64,000 nt of DNA from Massilia polaris (lineage in GTDB: Bacteria; Pseudomonadota; Gammaproteobacteria; Burkholderiales; Burkholderiaceae_D): NCBI RefSeq assembly GCF_012927275.1, contig NZ_JABBGG010000010.1, positions 62,001-126,000 on the forward strand, given 5' to 3'. Shown here piece by piece: positions 61,329 to 64,000 of this stretch. The notes below the pieces were generated by a model. It had not been told where the DNA came from and made no database searches. It saw nothing but the letters and a program-made list of their open reading frames with translations. Each line of letters starts with the position of its first letter. Position 1 is the first letter of the stretch. Both the position numbers and the translations under genes were made by a program.

Positions 61329-64000
61329 TCAAACAATCCAGAGGCCTTCGCTTCCATACTGGACGCCGATGATCTCGGCATTGGCCGTCAGCGCGGCGGC
61401 CAGCTCAGCACGCGTATGCGTTGTCAGATAGGCTGTCCAATTCTGCAAATTTGCGGCATCGGGACCATGGTCGCTTGCATTCTGGTACATCAAGCTGACA
61501 AACGCCGCATCGTCGAGCGCCCCGTAGCGCGCTGCGAACTCATTGGAATTCACAAATACGGCAGCCAAATCGACCTTATTGAGCGACTGATCGAGCCAGA
61601 AAACAAAACCGGCCAAATCGCCCGAGCGTCCCAGCACGGTTTGATACAGCATGCCGACCTGCTGTAACGCAGCTTGGGATGACTGGGTGAAACCGAGATC
61701 GATGCCGACGTCGCTGAACTGCCCCTTCTCGATTTGCTGGATGACGTCCACATCTCCGCCAGCCCTGGCTTCTGCCAACTTGATTTCGCCGTTGGGCGAA
61801 AGCAGGAACTTATATTCTGCAAGCTTTGCCCCGAACACGGCGGTGTCGATGCCATCACCCCCGACCAGCGTATCGTTGCCAGCCCCGCCGTGCAGGACGT
61901 CGTCGCCACTGTCGGCGATCCATCCGCGGTCCACCATCAGATTGTCGCTGCCGAGCGCCACACCAAGCGTGCTGCTCCGGGCGGCGTGATGTTCACTGCT
62001 CAATGCGAGCTCCCGCAAAATATCAGCGCGGGAGATCGCATTGCTGTCCAGCTTGTTGACCCATTCGCCCAGCTGGCTGGCGGGCGCCGCATGCCCCAGG
62101 GTGTTCTGGTAAAGTTGCTGCACCAGGTCCTGGTTCGACAGTTTGCCCATCCCGTTCACCCACTCCGACGTCCGCATGAAGGATTGGACGAACTGGTCGG
62201 TCGGCGCGGCGGTCCCGGCCCAATAATTCAGTCCAGCCAGGTCGGGTGCGCGGTGGAAGGCGGCGTGATAGAGCAGGGACAAGCTTTTCAATGTCGACTG
62301 ATCCGCCGAAACAAAGCCCAGTTCGGCAAGCGCCGTATTCATCTCGCCGGCGGTCAGGGTTTCATGCGCGCCGGCGTTGACCAGCACGGTGTTGTGCCGC
62401 CCGACGACCTGGCCCGCGCTGGTCAGGTAGAAATCCCACTGGCCGATGTCGCTGCGCCCGCCTTGCAACAGATCGTCGCCGCTACCGCCGAGCAAGCTGT
62501 CGTTGCCGATGCCGCCGAACACGATATCGTCGTCGGCGCCGCCGTCGAGGACATCGTTGCCGCCGGCGCTGCCAATCACGTCATCGCCCGCGCCGCCATG
62601 CAGGACATCGTCGCCGGCGCCGAGCACGATGGTCTGTGCCGAACTGTCGCCCCAGACATGCTGCGATCCCGCGCCACCGGTGACCTTCACCGCTCCGATG
62701 ATGGCGGCGAATTCAACGTTCTGCAGTTGTAATGCCGAGCCGGCCGGCAACGCGCGCGCGTCGATCACCAGCGCGGTCATCGGCGTTCCCACGGCGGCCT
62801 CATTGCCGATGATTACCAGCGGTGCGCCACTCGCCGCCGCGCCGGTCGCGGCGCTCGGAACGATTGTCTGCACCAGCAAGGGCGTCGTCGCCGGCAAATC
62901 GGCCAGGAAACCGGTGCCGCCGCCTGCCAGTGCGAGTTGATCGCTGGATCCGGCGACGGTATGGGCCTGGATCTCCCGGATCAGGTCAGTCAGCGCATTG
63001 CCTGCAGGTTTCGGTGCGGCCGCGCCCGACACCACCAGGCCGTAGCCAACCGGTACTTGCACACTGAGAACGCTGGTCCCGCCGCTCGACACGAGGGGGA
63101 TGTCGGCCACCGAATTATTGCCGACGGCCTCAACGCGGTTCGCCGTGATCACCGGAATCAGGATGGTCTGCGATACCGAGCCGTCGGCATTGGTCGTGGT
63201 GGCTTTGCTCACGCCGACGCCATCGATCGTGGTGGACGCCGGCGGCGTCGGCGGTGTGGTCGGCGGGGTAACGGGCGGGACATTGACGGCCAGGCTGAAA
63301 CTGGTCTGTGCAATGGCGCCGCCGAAGCCATCGGACACGGTGAAGGCAAAGCTGGTGCTGCCTGCCGTCGCGGCGCTTGCGTAGCTCAGCTTGCCGGCGT
63401 CGATGTCGGCTTGCGTGAAGGTGGCCGCCACGGACAGCGGCGTGCCGTTTAATGCCAAGCTGCCTGCGGCCGGCAGCTCCGCCACGGTATACACGCGCTG
63501 CGTGGCCGGATTGTCCTGGTCGGTCACGCTCAGCATGGCGGACGTGATGACCCTGGAGGCGCCGGTGTTCAATGCGATGCCGGTATTGACGGCCAGGACC
63601 GGCGCGTCGTTGACGTCCAGGAGATTGACCGTGAATACCGTGTCGGTGGTGTTGCCGCTTGCGTCGGTGGCGCGCACCGTGACCTGATGGCCGGGCGCCG
63701 TTTCGACGTCGAGCAGGCTGCCGTTCGCCACGGTGATCGCAGCGCTGTCGGCATCGATCGCGAAGCGCCCGCCGGCATCATCCTGCAGTGTGTAAGTCAG
63801 CGCAGTCTGGTCGGTGCCAGGCGCGGTGCCGACCGCGGCGCCAATGGCCGCATTTTCCGCAACGCTGAACGTCGCGGTGGGCAGTGCCGGCGCCGCGGTG
63901 TCGATGACGATGTTTTTGTTGGCGCCCAGCGAGCCGGCGGCGCCTGGGGTGGACAGTACCAGCGAAACGGCCTGTCCGCCGCCGCCGGTCTCGGTGATGG
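61329..64000 (-). CDS. C-terminal part of a giant cadherin/RTX/DUF4214 secreted protein (runs off right edge)
   Basis: At least 890 residues visible; no stop to 64000 and the start is beyond the edge. From the edge inward: cadherin-like repeats (TFSVAENAAIGAAVGTA, QDDAGGRFAIDADSAAI, NLLDVNDAPVLAVNTG), a Pro/Thr hinge (PPVTPPTTPPTPPA), a beta domain, then RTX Ca-binding repeats (GAGDDVLHGGAGDDV, GGADDDIVFGGIGNDSLL). Two DUF4214 domains (about 62.0-62.45 kb and 61.35-61.7 kb) flank a single extra RTX unit GGAGNDTLVGGDGID. Likely exported by a type I system and used as an adhesin or S-layer-like surface protein. No transporter in view. Confidence 0.9.
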   Translation of the reverse strand, partial: ITETGGGGQAVSLVLSTPGAAGSLGANKNIVIDTAAPALPTATFSVAENAAIGAAVGTAPGTDQTALTYTLQDDAGGRFAIDADSAAITVANGSLLDVETAPGHQVTVRATDASGNTTDTVFTVNLLDVNDAPVLAVNTGIALNTGASRVITSAMLSVTDQDNPATQRVYTVAELPAAGSLALNGTPLSVAATFTQADIDAGKLSYASAATAGSTSFAFTVSDGFGGAIAQTSFSLAVNVPPVTPPTTPPTPPASTTIDGVGVSKATTTNADGSVSQTILIPVITANRVEAVGNNSVADIPLVSSGGTSVLSVQVPVGYGLVVSGAAAPKPAGNALTDLIREIQAHTVAGSSDQLALAGGGTGFLADLPATTPLLVQTIVPSAATGAAASGAPLVIIGNEAAVGTPMTALVIDARALPAGSALQLQNVEFAAIIGAVKVTGGAGSQHVWGDSSAQTIVLGAGDDVLHGGAGDDVIGSAGGNDVLDGGADDDIVFGGIGNDSLLGGSGDDLLQGGRSDIGQWDFYLTSAGQVVGRHNTVLVNAGAHETLTAGEMNTALAELGFVSADQSTLKSLSLLYHAAFHRAPDLAGLNYWAGTAAPTDQFVQSFMRTSEWVNGMGKLSNQDLVQQLYQNTLGHAAPASQLGEWVNKLDSNAISRADILRELALSSEHHAARSSTLGVALGSDNLMVDRGWIADSGDDVLHGGAGNDTLVGGDGIDTAVFGAKLAEYKFLLSPNGEIKLAEARAGGDVDVIQQIEKGQFSDVGIDLGFTQSSQAALQQVGMLYQTVLGRSGDLAGFVFWLDQSLNKVDLAAVFVNSNEFAARYGALDDAAFVSLMYQNASDHGPDAANLQNWTAYLTTHTRAELAAALTANAEIIGVQYGSEGLWIV

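Overview
The window is a chromosomal segment of a GC-rich Gram-negative bacterium. I infer a betaproteobacterium of the Oxalobacteraceae (Massilia/Telluria/Duganella type). The basis is the strongly G/C-ending codon use, the many exported peptidases, the abundance of HD-GYP/EAL/PAS and chemotaxis proteins, the CysB-type regulator and a DUF3305/DUF3306-containing formate dehydrogenase operon. This placement rests on recognised families, not on a marker gene. No rRNA, tRNA, CRISPR array, integrase or intact insertion sequence was seen.

Layout. 1-2.2 kb: end of a histidine kinase facing a REC-DUF3369-HD-GYP regulator. 2.25-17.5 kb: mostly envelope and catabolic genes. These are a DUF3016 protein, an ECF sigma/anti-sigma/exported-protein operon, a thioesterase, a lipoprotein sugar dehydrogenase, an M20 peptidase with an MFS transporter, small lipoproteins, a Tat-exported DUF882 peptidase, an M28 peptidase, a frameshifted amino-acid permease, an exported methyltransferase and a serine hydrolase. 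17.5-27.0 kb: one long operon for a periplasmic, cysteine-containing formate dehydrogenase. It holds a TorD-like chaperone, a Tat-target peptide, alpha, beta, a 72-residue lipoprotein, gamma cytochrome b, two low-complexity exported proteins, DUF3305, DUF3306 and a polyferredoxin. Electrons from formate would pass from the molybdenum or tungsten alpha subunit through beta to the cytochrome b and the quinone pool. 27.1-35.5 kb: two small unknown genes, a PAS histidine kinase overlapping a DUF3391-HD-GYP gene, an EAL remnant, an S9 peptidase and a chemotaxis receptor. 35.7-38.4 kb: cysB, an alpha/beta hydrolase and an orphan sulfate-binding protein. 38.7-50.2 kb: a PAS-GGDEF-EAL protein, a PsiF-repeat protein, a TPR protein, an amidohydrolase, a deleted methyltransferase, a CPA2 antiporter, frmA and a luciferase-like monooxygenase.

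50.5-55.1 kb holds the clearest structural surprise. A segment of about 3.85 kb is inverted, and its two ends cut two genes. The 5' part of a chemotaxis receptor (+) is separated from its 3' part (-), and the 5' part of a DUF817 membrane protein (-) is separated from its 3' part (+). Mentally re-inverting the segment restores both reading frames. 55.3-57.0 kb: a second M28 peptidase. 57.0-59.6 kb: a visibly AT-richer stretch with a CAT-like acetyltransferase, a DUF4268 nuclease-like protein and a NYN-LOTUS protein, which is the best candidate for acquired or defence-type genes. 59.6-64 kb: DUF2905, a truncated dehydrogenase, a YghU/YfcG-like GST and the C-terminal part of a giant cadherin/RTX/DUF4214 secreted protein that runs off the right edge.

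Gene decay is unusually visible. I count a frameshifted permease, an internally deleted methyltransferase, an EAL remnant, a truncated MEDS domain, a truncated alcohol dehydrogenase and the two inversion-split genes.
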